A stretch of 8,180 bases of DNA from NCBI GenBank assembly GCA_945788595.1, contig CALZMS010000033.1, positions 1-8,180 on the forward strand, given 5' to 3'. Below the pieces are notes generated by a model. The model was not told the origin of the DNA. It saw only the letters and a program-made list of their open reading frames with translations, and searched no databases. Of this stretch, positions 1 through 6,149 are shown in pieces; position 1 is the first letter of the stretch; each line of letters begins with the position of its first letter. Origin of the DNA: an uncultured Lachnospiraceae bacterium (lineage in GTDB: Bacteria; Bacillota; Clostridia; Lachnospirales; Lachnospiraceae). Both the position numbers and the translations under genes were made by a program.

Positions 1-83
1 GCTGTATGTGTTTTGACACCGAAACAATGAGGAAAAACAGTGAAACTGAAATGAATGATAACGAGAAAAAATCTCTCTGATGA

Positions 84-112
84 TTGCGAAAAAGTTTCGC
101 GTGTGTTATATT
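84..112 (+). promoter_or_regulatory. Candidate sigma-A promoter for the ATPase-nrdR operon
   Basis: The -35 element TTGCGA (84-89) is separated by 17 nt from the -10 element TATATT (107-112), which is preceded by an extended -10 TGT (104-106). Transcription would start near 119, giving a leader of about 53 nt before the first gene. A second possible pair, TTGACA (112-117) with CAGAAT (134-139) and a 16-nt spacer, has a perfect -35 but a weak -10. An ATATT-N6-AATAT dyad (108-123) lies across the predicted -10 and start region and could be an operator. It does not match the NrdR box well. The promoter is inferred from sequence only. Confidence 0.5.
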
Positions 113-171
113 TGACATAATATCAAGTAAAATCAGAATGAAATGCAAATCTGACGAGGGAGGAGACAACA

Positions 172-1302
172 ATGATTGTTCAATTTACTACAGCAAATTA
201 TAAATCAATCCGCAATGCAGCAGAGCTTTCCCTGCTGGAAGCCAATATTACCGAGTTTCCCGAAACTCTGATCCGCAGTCAACTGGATGGTGTAGGAATT
301 TTGCCGGCGCTGCTTCTTTACGGAGCCAATGGAAGCGGAAAAAGCGCGGTGCTCGAAGCTCTCGGCTACCTTACACGATTGATCCGTGAACCGCAGGTTG
401 CCATGAGGGAGCAGCATTGCTTTTATGGGAATGAAGATGAGCCTACAGGTTTTGATCTTTTTATCAGAAACAATGAACATGAATATGAGTATGTACTGCG
501 TATTCTTAAAGGCGATGTGACAGAGGAAACACTGTTTTTCAGAAATCTGACAGATATTACGTATGATGTGATTTTTGACCGCGACCGTGACGGTGTATTT
601 CTCGGAGAGGATCTGGAACAGCTGGATGTTTCACCACTGACGGATGATATGCCTATGCTGAGTTTTGTGATGGAACATATAACAGATAATGAGTGCATCG
701 AAGGAGTCAAAGCACTTTTGCAGAAAATCCGTTTTGTAGATTGTTCTGCCTTGGATGACAGTTTTGTGCGGGAAACTCTTTTAGATTCCCAGGCAGCTGG
801 GCTTCTGAAAAAAGCGCTGGCCTGTGTACAGAGCCGCATTACGGAAATTTCTGTCGATGCGGATCAGATTTTCGTTGTGCGGGATGGTATGAAGCTTCCG
901 TTAGAACAGGTGGGTAAAGGTATGATCCAGATGGTGCGTCTGTATGCGCTGGCGGCCATGGCCCTTGTTCATGGTGAAACACTTCTTCTTGATGATGCTA
1001 ACCAGAAGCTTCATTCTAAGGCATTCCGTTTCCTTCTGGAAATGTTTACCGGTCCGCAGGTCAATGTAAACGGCGCACAGCTTCTTGGTACTTCCTATGA
1101 TATGCCGACTATGGCCAATAGTGTTCTCAGACGTGATGAGATCTGGATGACCGACTGCAATGAGAGCGGAGAGACAAGACTGTATCCTCTGGCTCTGTTC
1201 CTGAAAGAGAATGGAGAAAAGGTCAGAAAGGATGAAACCTATTTCAAACAGTTCCTGGAGGGCCGTTATGGTACCGATATCGTACCGGAGAGAATGCAGT
1301 AG
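172..1302 (+). CDS. AAA15/OLD-like ATP-binding protein with degenerate catalytic motifs
   Basis: This 376-residue protein has the layout of the AAA15 family of ABC/SMC-like ATPases, which includes abortive-infection and other uncharacterised proteins. The N-terminal strand reads FTTANYKSIRN, and a clean Walker A GANGSGKS sits at residues 51-58. An insert of about 180 residues follows, then a C-terminal ATPase half. That half is unusual. The Walker B is LLLDD (271-275), with Asp where the catalytic Glu normally is. The signature region reads VGKGMIQ instead of a S-x-G-type motif. The switch region reads GTSYD (306-310) where the family has a TTHN-like sequence, so the His is replaced by Tyr. 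The family-typical end, RRDEIW and LEGRYG, is intact. ATP binding therefore looks kept but hydrolysis may be weak. The start is set by GGGAGGAG (158-165), 6 nt before the ATG. The stop codon overlaps the nrdR ribosome binding site, so the two are probably cotranscribed and translationally coupled. The substrate or partner is unknown. Confidence 0.85.
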   Translation: MIVQFTTANYKSIRNAAELSLLEANITEFPETLIRSQLDGVGILPALLLYGANGSGKSAVLEALGYLTRLIREPQVAMREQHCFYGNEDEPTGFDLFIRNNEHEYEYVLRILKGDVTEETLFFRNLTDITYDVIFDRDRDGVFLGEDLEQLDVSPLTDDMPMLSFVMEHITDNECIEGVKALLQKIRFVDCSALDDSFVRETLLDSQAAGLLKKALACVQSRITEISVDADQIFVVRDGMKLPLEQVGKGMIQMVRLYALAAMALVHGETLLLDDANQKLHSKAFRFLLEMFTGPQVNVNGAQLLGTSYDMPTMANSVLRRDEIWMTDCNESGETRLYPLALFLKENGEKVRKDETYFKQFLEGRYGTDIVPERMQ

Positions 1303-1312
1303 GAGGTAGTCC

Positions 1313-1771
1313 ATGAAATGTCCGTTTTGTCTTGAGGATAATACACGTGTGCTAGATTCCCGGCCGGTGGATGACAATACTGCGATCCGCAGAAGGCGTC
1401 TCTGTGATTCCTGCGGAAAGCGTTTTACGACATATGAAAAAGTAGAAACTCTGCCTCTGGTGGTGATCAAAAAGGATCAGACAAGGCAGCAGTATGACCG
1501 CTCCAAAATAGAAGCGGGTGTGATGAGAGCCTGCTATAAACGTCCGATCTCTGCGGAAGTCATCAATAAACTGGTGGATTCCGTGGAAAATGAGATTTTC
1601 AGGATGTCGGACCGCGAGGTATCCAGCACCACTATCGGCAATGTGCTGATGGATCATTTGAAAAAGCTGGACGGTGTGGCGTATGTACGTTTTGCTTCCG
1701 TTTATAGGGAGTTTAAGGACGTTAATACGCTGATGGAAGAATTAAAGGATCTGATGGAAAAAACATCCTGA
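1313..1771 (+). CDS. nrdR: Transcriptional repressor NrdR
   Basis: NrdR is the zinc- and nucleotide-dependent repressor of ribonucleotide reductase operons. The 152-residue length is typical. The N-terminal zinc ribbon is complete, with Cys3, Cys6, Cys31 and Cys34 in CPFC and CDSC pairs. It carries the conserved DSRP segment (15-18) and a run of four Arg (26-29) expected to contact NrdR boxes. An ATP-cone domain follows from about residue 49 to 139, with the usual VVIKKD start and the VAYVRFASVYREF stretch near its end. AGGAGG (1301-1306) lies 6 nt before the ATG and overlaps the stop of the upstream ATPase gene, and alaA follows after 27 nt. No nrd structural gene is present in the window, so its targets must be elsewhere. 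By family knowledge, ATP or dATP bound in the cone sets the oligomeric state and so DNA binding. Confidence 0.97.
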   Translation: MKCPFCLEDNTRVLDSRPVDDNTAIRRRRLCDSCGKRFTTYEKVETLPLVVIKKDQTRQQYDRSKIEAGVMRACYKRPISAEVINKLVDSVENEIFRMSDREVSSTTIGNVLMDHLKKLDGVAYVRFASVYREFKDVNTLMEELKDLMEKTS

Positions 1772-1798
1772 GGATCGGTGAGAGGAGATAGTGAAAAA

Positions 1799-3016
1799 AT
1801 GAGAAGTTTTGAGAAATCCTCAAAGCTGGATAATGTATTGTATGATGTCAGAGGTCCGGTAGTGGATGAGGCTGCCCGCATGGAAGAGGCAGGCATGAAG
1901 ATTCTGAAACTGAATATCGGTAATCCGGCGCCATTTGGTTTTACGGCACCGGAAGAAGTAATTTTTGATATGCGTGATAATATCATGAATTCCCAGGGAT
2001 ATTCGGATTCCAGGGGAATCTTTTCTGCCAGAAAGGCCATCATGCAGTATGCGCAGATCAAGCATATTCCGAATGTGACGATGAAGGATATTTATACCGG
2101 CAACGGAGCCAGTGAGCTGATTCAGATGTCGATGAACGCGCTGCTTAATGATGGAGATGAGATACTGATCCCATCTCCGGATTATCCGTTGTGGACTGCC
2201 TGTGCCAATCTGGCTGGAGGAAAGGCTGTACATTATATCTGTGATGAGGAAGCTGAATGGTATCCTGATCTCAAGGATATGGAGTCAAAGATCACTGACC
2301 GTACTAAGGCACTGGTTATTATCAATCCCAACAATCCGACAGGCGCTCTGTATCCGAAGGAGCTGCTGGAGCAGATCGTGGAGATCGCCAGAAGACATGA
2401 GCTGATCATCTTTTCGGATGAGATCTACGACAGGCTTGTTATGGACGGGGAAGAGCATGTTTCCATCGCTTCGCTGGCGCCGGATCTTTTCTGCGTTACC
2501 TTCAGCGGACTGTCAAAGTCCCACATGATCTGCGGATTCCGTGTGGGCTGGATGATCTTAAGCGGTAATAAAAAGGTGGCGAAGGGATACATTGAGGGCC
2601 TGAATATGCTTTCTAATATGCGCCTGTGCTCCAATGTACCGGGACAGTCCGTGATCCAGACGGCTCTGGGAGGCTATCAGAGTGTAAATGAGTATATCGT
2701 TCCCGGCGGCCGTATCTATGAACAGAGAGAAGTGATCTATAAGCTGCTAAACGATATTCCGGGATTATCTGCGGTCAAACCGAAGGCTGCATTTTACATA
2801 TTCCCGAAGATAGATGTAAAGCGTTTTAATATTACGGATGATACCCAGTTTGCTTTGGATTTTCTGAGGGAGAAGAGAGTGCTTTTTGTACCCGGCAGCG
2901 GATTTAACTGGAAACAGCCGGATCATTTCCGGATCGTCTATCTGCCAAGAGAGACTGTTTTGAAAGAGTCCATGGATAAGATGAGGGATTTCCTCTCCAC
3001 ATATCATCAGAATTAG
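1799..3016 (+). CDS. alaA: Alanine-synthesising aminotransferase, AlaA type (class I/II, PLP)
   Basis: This PLP-dependent fold type I aminotransferase very probably makes alanine from pyruvate using glutamate as amino donor. The 405-residue length equals that of E. coli AlaA, and recognisable shared segments run from start to end: EKSSKL, RGPV, LKLNIGNPAPFGF, PSPDYPLWTA, INPNNPTGALY, GYIEGL, QTALGGYQS and PGGRIYEQR. Active-site residues are all present: Asn179, Asp207, Tyr210, the Schiff-base Lys240 in GLSK, Arg248 in GFRVGW, and the carboxylate-binding Arg378. I chose the ATG at 1799, preceded by AGGAG (1783-1787), over the in-frame GTG at 1778, which lies upstream of that site and would add 7 unsupported residues. 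The next gene starts 10 nt after the stop. Specificity is assigned by similarity, so a related substrate range is possible. Confidence 0.92.
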   Translation: MRSFEKSSKLDNVLYDVRGPVVDEAARMEEAGMKILKLNIGNPAPFGFTAPEEVIFDMRDNIMNSQGYSDSRGIFSARKAIMQYAQIKHIPNVTMKDIYTGNGASELIQMSMNALLNDGDEILIPSPDYPLWTACANLAGGKAVHYICDEEAEWYPDLKDMESKITDRTKALVIINPNNPTGALYPKELLEQIVEIARRHELIIFSDEIYDRLVMDGEEHVSIASLAPDLFCVTFSGLSKSHMICGFRVGWMILSGNKKVAKGYIEGLNMLSNMRLCSNVPGQSVIQTALGGYQSVNEYIVPGGRIYEQREVIYKLLNDIPGLSAVKPKAAFYIFPKIDVKRFNITDDTQFALDFLREKRVLFVPGSGFNWKQPDHFRIVYLPRETVLKESMDKMRDFLSTYHQN

Positions 3017-3026
3017 GAGAGTGACA

Positions 3027-3539
3027 ATGCTGGAGAGATTTTATCCCGGAAGCTGTGAGGCTTCCACTTATCAGATCGATTTTGAAGGCTTGTACCGGGA
3101 GGGTTACCGGGGGCTGATTTTTGATATCGACAATACGCTGGTGCCCCATGGCGCTCCGGCGGATGAAAGGGCCATCGCCCTGTTTGCGCGGCTGAAAACT
3201 ATAGGGTTTGAATGCTGTCTGCTGTCGAACAATCAGCTTCCCAGAGTAAAAAGCTTTAATGACAGGGTAAATGTGCATTTTATAGAGGACGCCCACAAGC
3301 CATCGACAAAAAATTATAAAAAAGCCATGCAGCTGATGCATACGGATGAGAAAACGACCATTTTTATCGGAGATCAGTTGTTTACCGATATTTATGGCGC
3401 AAACCGTACAGGTATCCGCACTATACTGGTATCGCCGATCCATCCCAAGGAAGAGATCCAGATCGTGCTCAAACGGTATCTGGAAAAAATAGTCCTGTAT
3501 TTTTACAGAAAAAGTCAGAGAAAGGAAAATATGTCATGA
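3027..3539 (+). CDS. yqeG: YqeG-family HAD-IIIA phosphatase
   Basis: This is a small soluble HAD hydrolase of 170 residues, the usual size for YqeG. All four HAD motifs are visible. Motif I is FDIDNTL, with nucleophile Asp33 and acid/base Asp35. Motif II is the Ser in LLSNN (Ser67). Motif III is Lys91 in HKPSTKNY. Motif IV is GDQLFTD, with Asp116 and Asp121. The family is related to yeast Gep4 and plant PGPP1, which dephosphorylate phosphatidylglycerophosphate, so a role in phosphatidylglycerol synthesis is plausible but inferred. The C-terminus is basic, with a short aromatic patch (IVLYFYRK) that might touch the membrane. The ATG at 3027 sits 7 nt after AGGAG (3015-3019); a GTG at 3021 overlaps that site and is unlikely. 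The last 4 nt overlap aroK as ATGA, suggesting translational coupling. Confidence 0.9.
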   Translation: MLERFYPGSCEASTYQIDFEGLYREGYRGLIFDIDNTLVPHGAPADERAIALFARLKTIGFECCLLSNNQLPRVKSFNDRVNVHFIEDAHKPSTKNYKKAMQLMHTDEKTTIFIGDQLFTDIYGANRTGIRTILVSPIHPKEEIQIVLKRYLEKIVLYFYRKSQRKENMS

Positions 3540-4042
3540 AGCACATTATTATGATCGGCTTCATGGGAGCCGGCAAAACCAGCGTAGGCAAGCATCTGGC
3601 CAGACATCTGGGACTGAAATTTACGGATACCGATGATCTGATCGTTCAGGAGCAGCATATGCCGGTGAACCAGATTTTTGCGGAGCAGGGAGAAGCGTAT
3701 TTCAGGGAACTGGAGACAGAGATGCTTAAGAAGCTTATGCAGGCAGAGGAGCGGATGGTGATCTCTGTAGGCGGAGGGCTTCCCATGACGCAGGCGAACC
3801 AGCCGCTGCTGAAAGAGCTTGGCACAGTGGTGTATCTGCGGGCGGATGTGGATACCCTGATGGAACGACTGAAAAGAGATACATCCCGTCCCCTGTTAAA
3901 GGGAGGAAATCTGCGGGAAAAGATCACAGGTCTTATGGATGCCAGGGAATCCACGTATGAAAAGGTGGCGGATGTGCAAATCCACACGGACAAAAAGGCG
4001 TTTTCGGAGATTGTTTTGGAAATCTCTGAAAAAATAAGTTGA
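3536..4042 (+). CDS. aroK: Shikimate kinase
   Basis: Shikimate kinase phosphorylates the 3-hydroxyl of shikimate with ATP in the chorismate pathway for aromatic amino acids. The protein has 168 residues, normal for the family, and every key element can be read. The Walker A is GFMGAGKTS (8-16) with Lys14. The Mg- and shikimate-binding region is DTDD (31-34). The shikimate-binding Arg57 is in YFRELE, the GGG motif is at 79-81, the lid Arg118 is in DTSRPLL, and Arg137 is in ARESTY. The start overlaps the yqeG stop by 4 nt, and a purine-rich AGAAAGGAAA stretch just upstream serves as ribosome binding site. No other aro genes lie in the window. The stop codon lies inside the predicted -35 of the efp promoter. 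Confidence 0.96.
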   Translation: MKHIIMIGFMGAGKTSVGKHLARHLGLKFTDTDDLIVQEQHMPVNQIFAEQGEAYFRELETEMLKKLMQAEERMVISVGGGLPMTQANQPLLKELGTVVYLRADVDTLMERLKRDTSRPLLKGGNLREKITGLMDARESTYEKVADVQIHTDKKAFSEIVLEISEKIS

Positions 4043-4067
4043 AAAACATCGTATGGTATTATATTAT
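4039..4067 (+). promoter_or_regulatory. Candidate promoter for efp
   Basis: The -35 element TTGAAA (4039-4044) and the -10 element TATTAT (4062-4067) are separated by 17 nt. The -35 overlaps the aroK stop codon (4040-4042). A TGG-TATTAT extended -10 option (4054-4062) and a TATACT (4067-4072) are nearby, so the exact start is uncertain. The region is much more AT-rich than the flanking genes. It would give efp transcription independent of the upstream operon. Confidence 0.55.
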
Positions 4068-4108
4068 ATACTAAAGCTTATCATGTGAATATTAAGGAGG
4101 AAATATAA

Positions 4109-4666
4109 ATGATTTCAGCAGGTGATTTCAGAAATGGTGTAACACTGGAAATCGATGGCAACGTTGTACAGATCATCGAGTTTCAGCATGTAAAACCGGG
4201 TAAGGGAGCTGCTTTCGTCAGAACCAAATTAAAAAATGTTATCAGTGGCGGTGTTGTAGAGAAAACTTTCCGTCCGACTGAGAAGTTCCCGACAGCCCAT
4301 ATCGACAGACAGGACATGCAGTATTTGTATGCAGATGGAGATCTGTTCTATTTCATGAATATGGAAACATACGATCAGATCGCTATCAATGCCGAGACCA
4401 TTGGTGATTCCCTGAAATTCGTTAAAGAGAACGAAATGTGTAAAGTCTGCTCCTACAAAGGCAGCGTATTCATGGTAGAGGCTCCGCTGTTCGTAGAGCT
4501 GGAGATTACAGATACAGAGCCGGGCTTCAAGGGCGATACAGCACAGGGCGCTACCAAACCGGCTATCGTTGAGACTGGTGCTCAGGTAAACGTACCGCTG
4601 TTCGTAAACCAGGGTGACAAGATCAAGATCGATACACGTACAGGCGAGTATCTTTCCCGCGTTTAA
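4109..4666 (+). CDS. efp: Translation elongation factor P
   Basis: EF-P binds stalled ribosomes between the P and E sites and promotes peptide bonds at polyproline stretches. The protein has 185 residues, the standard length, with an N-terminal KOW-like domain (about 1-63), a central OB domain (about 67-127) and a C-terminal OB domain (about 130-185) ending in the family motif [14 protein letters not shown]. The loop tip reads KPGKGAA with Lys32, the residue that carries a modification in Bacillus-type EF-P. No modification enzyme gene is seen here. A strong AAGGAGG lies 7-8 nt before the ATG. A candidate promoter precedes the gene and a long hairpin follows it, so it may be a single-gene transcription unit. 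Codon choice looks like that of a highly expressed gene. Confidence 0.98.
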   Translation: MISAGDFRNGVTLEIDGNVVQIIEFQHVKPGKGAAFVRTKLKNVISGGVVEKTFRPTEKFPTAHIDRQDMQYLYADGDLFYFMNMETYDQIAINAETIGDSLKFVKENEMCKVCSYKGSVFMVEAPLFVELEITDTEPGFKGDTAQGATKPAIVETGAQVNVPLFVNQGDKIKIDTRTGEYLSRV

Positions 4667-4680
4667 TTTCAATTTTTATT

Positions 4681-4727
4681 CCGTTCAGAGCATCTGCTCT
4701 GGGCGGATAAATAAAGAAATTCTTTTT
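4681..4727 (+). terminator. Hairpin downstream of efp, possible weak terminator
   Basis: An 11-bp stem can form with CCGTT-CAGAGC on the left (4681-4691), an ATCT loop (4692-4695) and GCTCTG-GGCGG on the right (4696-4706). Two of the pairs are G-T. Flanking TTTATT (4675-4680) and AATAAA (4710-4715) can extend it past a 3-nt bulge. The T-run (4723-4727) does not follow the stem directly but comes 16 nt later, so termination may be weak, or the hairpin may mainly protect the efp mRNA 3' end. Further T-rich sequence follows up to about 4816, including a short stem TCCC-GTTC-GGGA (4742-4753). Confidence 0.45.
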
Positions 4728-4930
4728 AGTGATCATTTTTATCCCGTTCGGGAGATTTTCCATTTTTTATTTTTAGTTCGAATATTTTTATTGTGTATTT
4801 TGCTGGGCAGTTTTTTGCACTGAAATATGTCTGGATGAGTCGCTGCGAAGATACTGAAGCGTTAAGCAGAAAGATTCTTTTTTGAAAGATACAGTGAATG
4901 ACTGCATTTTAAAACTCTTTTATAAAGGAT

Positions 4931-4972
4931 GTAGTATGCAAAAAGATTGAGAGGAATCTTTTGTTGTATGCA
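4931..4972 (+). repeat. Hairpin flanked by direct repeats GTWGTATGCA
   Basis: GTAGTATGCA (4931-4940) and GTTGTATGCA (4963-4972) match at 9 of 10 positions and start 32 nt apart, close to three helical turns. Between them lies a perfect 8-bp inverted repeat, AAAAGATT (4941-4948) and AATCTTTT (4955-4962), with a GAGAGG loop. The loop resembles a ribosome binding site. The right repeat also contains the palindrome TATGCATA (4967-4974). Paired regulator binding sites or a structured leader are both possible; neither is demonstrated. Confidence 0.5.
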
Positions 4973-4976
4973 TAAT
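4947..4976 (+). promoter_or_regulatory. Weak candidate promoter for the DUF5688 gene
   Basis: TTGAGA (4947-4952) and CATAAT (4971-4976) are 18 nt apart. An alternative pair is TTGTTG (4961-4966) and TATAAG (4986-4991), with a long 19-nt spacer. Both fall inside the hairpin and direct-repeat zone. Either would leave a leader of roughly 60-75 nt before the ATG at 5058. That leader contains an ACGTT-GCGGA-AACGT stem-loop (5017-5031). Confidence 0.3.
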
Positions 4977-5033
4977 GTAAAAGGATATAAGCTGGCTGCA
5001 AAATTATACAGGTGGACGTTGCGGAAACGTTAA
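4968..5033 (+). CDS. Possible basic micro-ORF of 21 codons
   Basis: An ATG at 4968 opens a 21-residue frame ending with TAA at 5031-5033. The peptide is rich in Lys and Arg (7 of 21), contains the stretch KLAAKLYRW, and could be amphipathic. The only upstream ribosome-binding-like sequence is AGAGGA (4950-4955), 12 nt away and inside a hairpin loop, which is far from ideal. If the TTGAGA/CATAAT promoter is real, this ATG would lie upstream of the transcript start. It could be a leader peptide, a small secreted or membrane-active peptide, or chance. It ends 24 nt before the DUF5688 start. Confidence 0.15.
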   Translation: MHNVKGYKLAAKLYRWTLRKR

Positions 5034-5057
5034 TATTATATAAGAAAGGACAACAGT

Positions 5058-5972
5058 ATGACGTATGAAACTTTCAAAAGAGAACTAATGTGTGCCATGC
5101 GAAGACAGATGGGAAAGGAGGTGCAGATCACTTTTGAACCGATTCCGAAAAATAACGGTGTTGTTAAAGAAGGCCTGGTGATCCGGACAGCGGACAGCCA
5201 TGTATCGCCGGCATTATTTTTGCAGGATATTTATTCCCAGCTGAAAAACAGACCCTTCTCCTACGATGAACTTGCAGACAGGCTATTGAACATCGGTATA
5301 AGGGAGAAAGAAAAGCTGGAAGAACAGGTAGAATGCTATATGGATTTTTACCGTGCGCGCGAGCACATTTTTGCCCATGTAATCAATGCAGATTGGAACA
5401 AAGCGCGGCTGGAATCGCTGCCCCATGAAAAGATGCTGGATCTGGCAGTAATCTGCAGCTATCGTATAGATGGAGGCTCTACGGGAAACGCTATGGTGCT
5501 GATTGACCAGAGCCAGACGGAACACTGGGGGATAACTTCATCTCAGCTTCTGGCAATGGCAAAAGCCAATACAGCCAGACAATATCCGGTCAGTCTCATC
5601 AGTATCAACGATATGATCCGTATGGCTGCCGATAAAGAAGACTTACATATCTGTTTAGAAGATCTGGATGATGATATTCCGATGTTTATTCTGACTAATA
5701 CGGAAAAGTATTTTGGCGCCTACAGTCTTTTTTATCCCAATGTGCAGCAGCATGTAGCGGATGTATTAGACAATTCTTATTATGTACTGCCCAGCAGTAT
5801 CCATGAAACAATTCTCGTACCCGATTCCGGGATATATACCCCAAAAGAATTACAGGATATGGTAAAATGTGTCAACAGAACCCAGGTGGATCCGAAAGAA
5901 ATCCTGTCAGACAGTGTATATTTTTATAATAGAAAAAATAAAACGCTTTCCATTGCGGCTAACGGTAAGTAA
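5058..5972 (+). CDS. DUF5688 family protein
   Basis: This 304-residue soluble protein spans the whole DUF5688 family pattern, known mainly from Lachnospiraceae and without an assigned function. Recognisable blocks are KNNG followed by EGLVIR (31-43), SPALFLQDIY (50-59), a central DLAVICSYRI (128-137), a LLAMAKANT helix (164-172), ILTNTEKYFGA (211-221), the hallmark LPSSIHE (244-250), VN (272-273) and LSDSVY (283-288). There is no signal peptide, membrane segment or catalytic triad I can identify. The hallmark Ser-Ser-Ile-His-Glu could be a binding or catalytic site, but that is speculation. The ATG follows AGAAAGGA by 7 nt. The gene stands alone, with a 391-nt non-coding region before it and a terminator after it. 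Nothing in the neighbourhood fixes its job. Confidence 0.9.
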   Translation: MTYETFKRELMCAMRRQMGKEVQITFEPIPKNNGVVKEGLVIRTADSHVSPALFLQDIYSQLKNRPFSYDELADRLLNIGIREKEKLEEQVECYMDFYRAREHIFAHVINADWNKARLESLPHEKMLDLAVICSYRIDGGSTGNAMVLIDQSQTEHWGITSSQLLAMAKANTARQYPVSLISINDMIRMAADKEDLHICLEDLDDDIPMFILTNTEKYFGAYSLFYPNVQQHVADVLDNSYYVLPSSIHETILVPDSGIYTPKELQDMVKCVNRTQVDPKEILSDSVYFYNRKNKTLSIAANGK

Positions 5973-5996
5973 ATAAGTGCATTTTACAAAGAAAAT

Positions 5997-6039
5997 AGGC
6001 GAGACCGCTTCAGAATATGGAAGCGGATTTCGCCTTTTT
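5997..6039 (+). terminator. Rho-independent terminator after the DUF5688 gene
   Basis: A two-part stem forms from AGGCGA (5997-6002) with TCGCCT (6030-6035), and CCGCTTC (6005-6011) with GAAGCGG (6020-6026). These are separated by a small internal loop and closed by an 8-nt loop. A run of five T (6035-6039) follows directly. It lies 24 nt after the stop codon. Confidence 0.93.
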
Positions 6040-6089
6040 ACGATTGTCATGTATATGAAAAATGTTCCGGCGGACCTTTTTTGAGTTCC

Positions 6090-6118
6090 TTGACGGGATA
6101 AACAGGGAACGCTATAAT
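6090..6118 (+). promoter_or_regulatory. Strong sigma-A promoter for the GNAT gene
   Basis: The -35 TTGACG (6090-6095) and a perfect -10 TATAAT (6113-6118) have the ideal 17-nt spacer. The predicted start near 6125 leaves a 25-nt leader carrying CGGAGGT (6137-6143). The in-frame ATG at 6117 overlaps the -10 and so cannot be the translation start. Confidence 0.85.
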
Positions 6119-6149
6119 GGGAAACAGTGGAAAAAACGGAGGTAATATC

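Larger units (their letters stand above)
4667..5057. other. Long intergenic region between efp and the DUF5688 gene
   Basis: This 391-nt stretch has no ORF I would call a confident gene. From left to right it holds the post-efp hairpin (4681-4706) and a T-rich block (about 4730-4816). Complementary CACTG (near 4818-4822) and CAGTG (near 4890-4894) could close a 75-nt folded domain. A hairpin flanked by a 10-nt direct repeat spans 4931-4972. A 21-codon basic micro-ORF (4968-5033) overlaps that repeat, and the ribosome binding site AGAAAGGA (5043-5050) serves the next gene. The region could be a leader RNA, a small RNA gene or simply AT-rich spacer. I do not recognise a known RNA family. Confidence 0.5.

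Noticed and set aside
901..1470. Long antisense frames on the - strand, such as 901-1470, 2904-3443 and 5907-6389
   Set aside because: They are mirror frames of well-identified + strand genes, with no recognisable motifs or plausible start signals.
1778..1798. GTG start giving alaA 7 extra residues
   Set aside because: The GTG lies upstream of the AGGAG site. The ATG at 1799 gives the exact family length of 405 residues.
3021..3026. GTG start for the yqeG-like gene
   Set aside because: It overlaps the ribosome binding site; the ATG at 3027 has proper spacing.
4614..4823. 69-codon + strand frame overlapping the end of efp
   Set aside because: It starts inside efp out of frame and then runs through the hairpin and T-rich spacer. 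The composition is Phe/Leu-rich from AT-rich DNA and there is no ribosome binding site.
4835..4885. 16-codon frame starting at 4835
   Set aside because: There is no ribosome binding site and no recognisable peptide features.
6117..6149. Upstream ATG start for the GNAT gene
   Set aside because: It overlaps the TATAAT -10 element and precedes the predicted transcript start; the ATG at 6150 has a good ribosome binding site.
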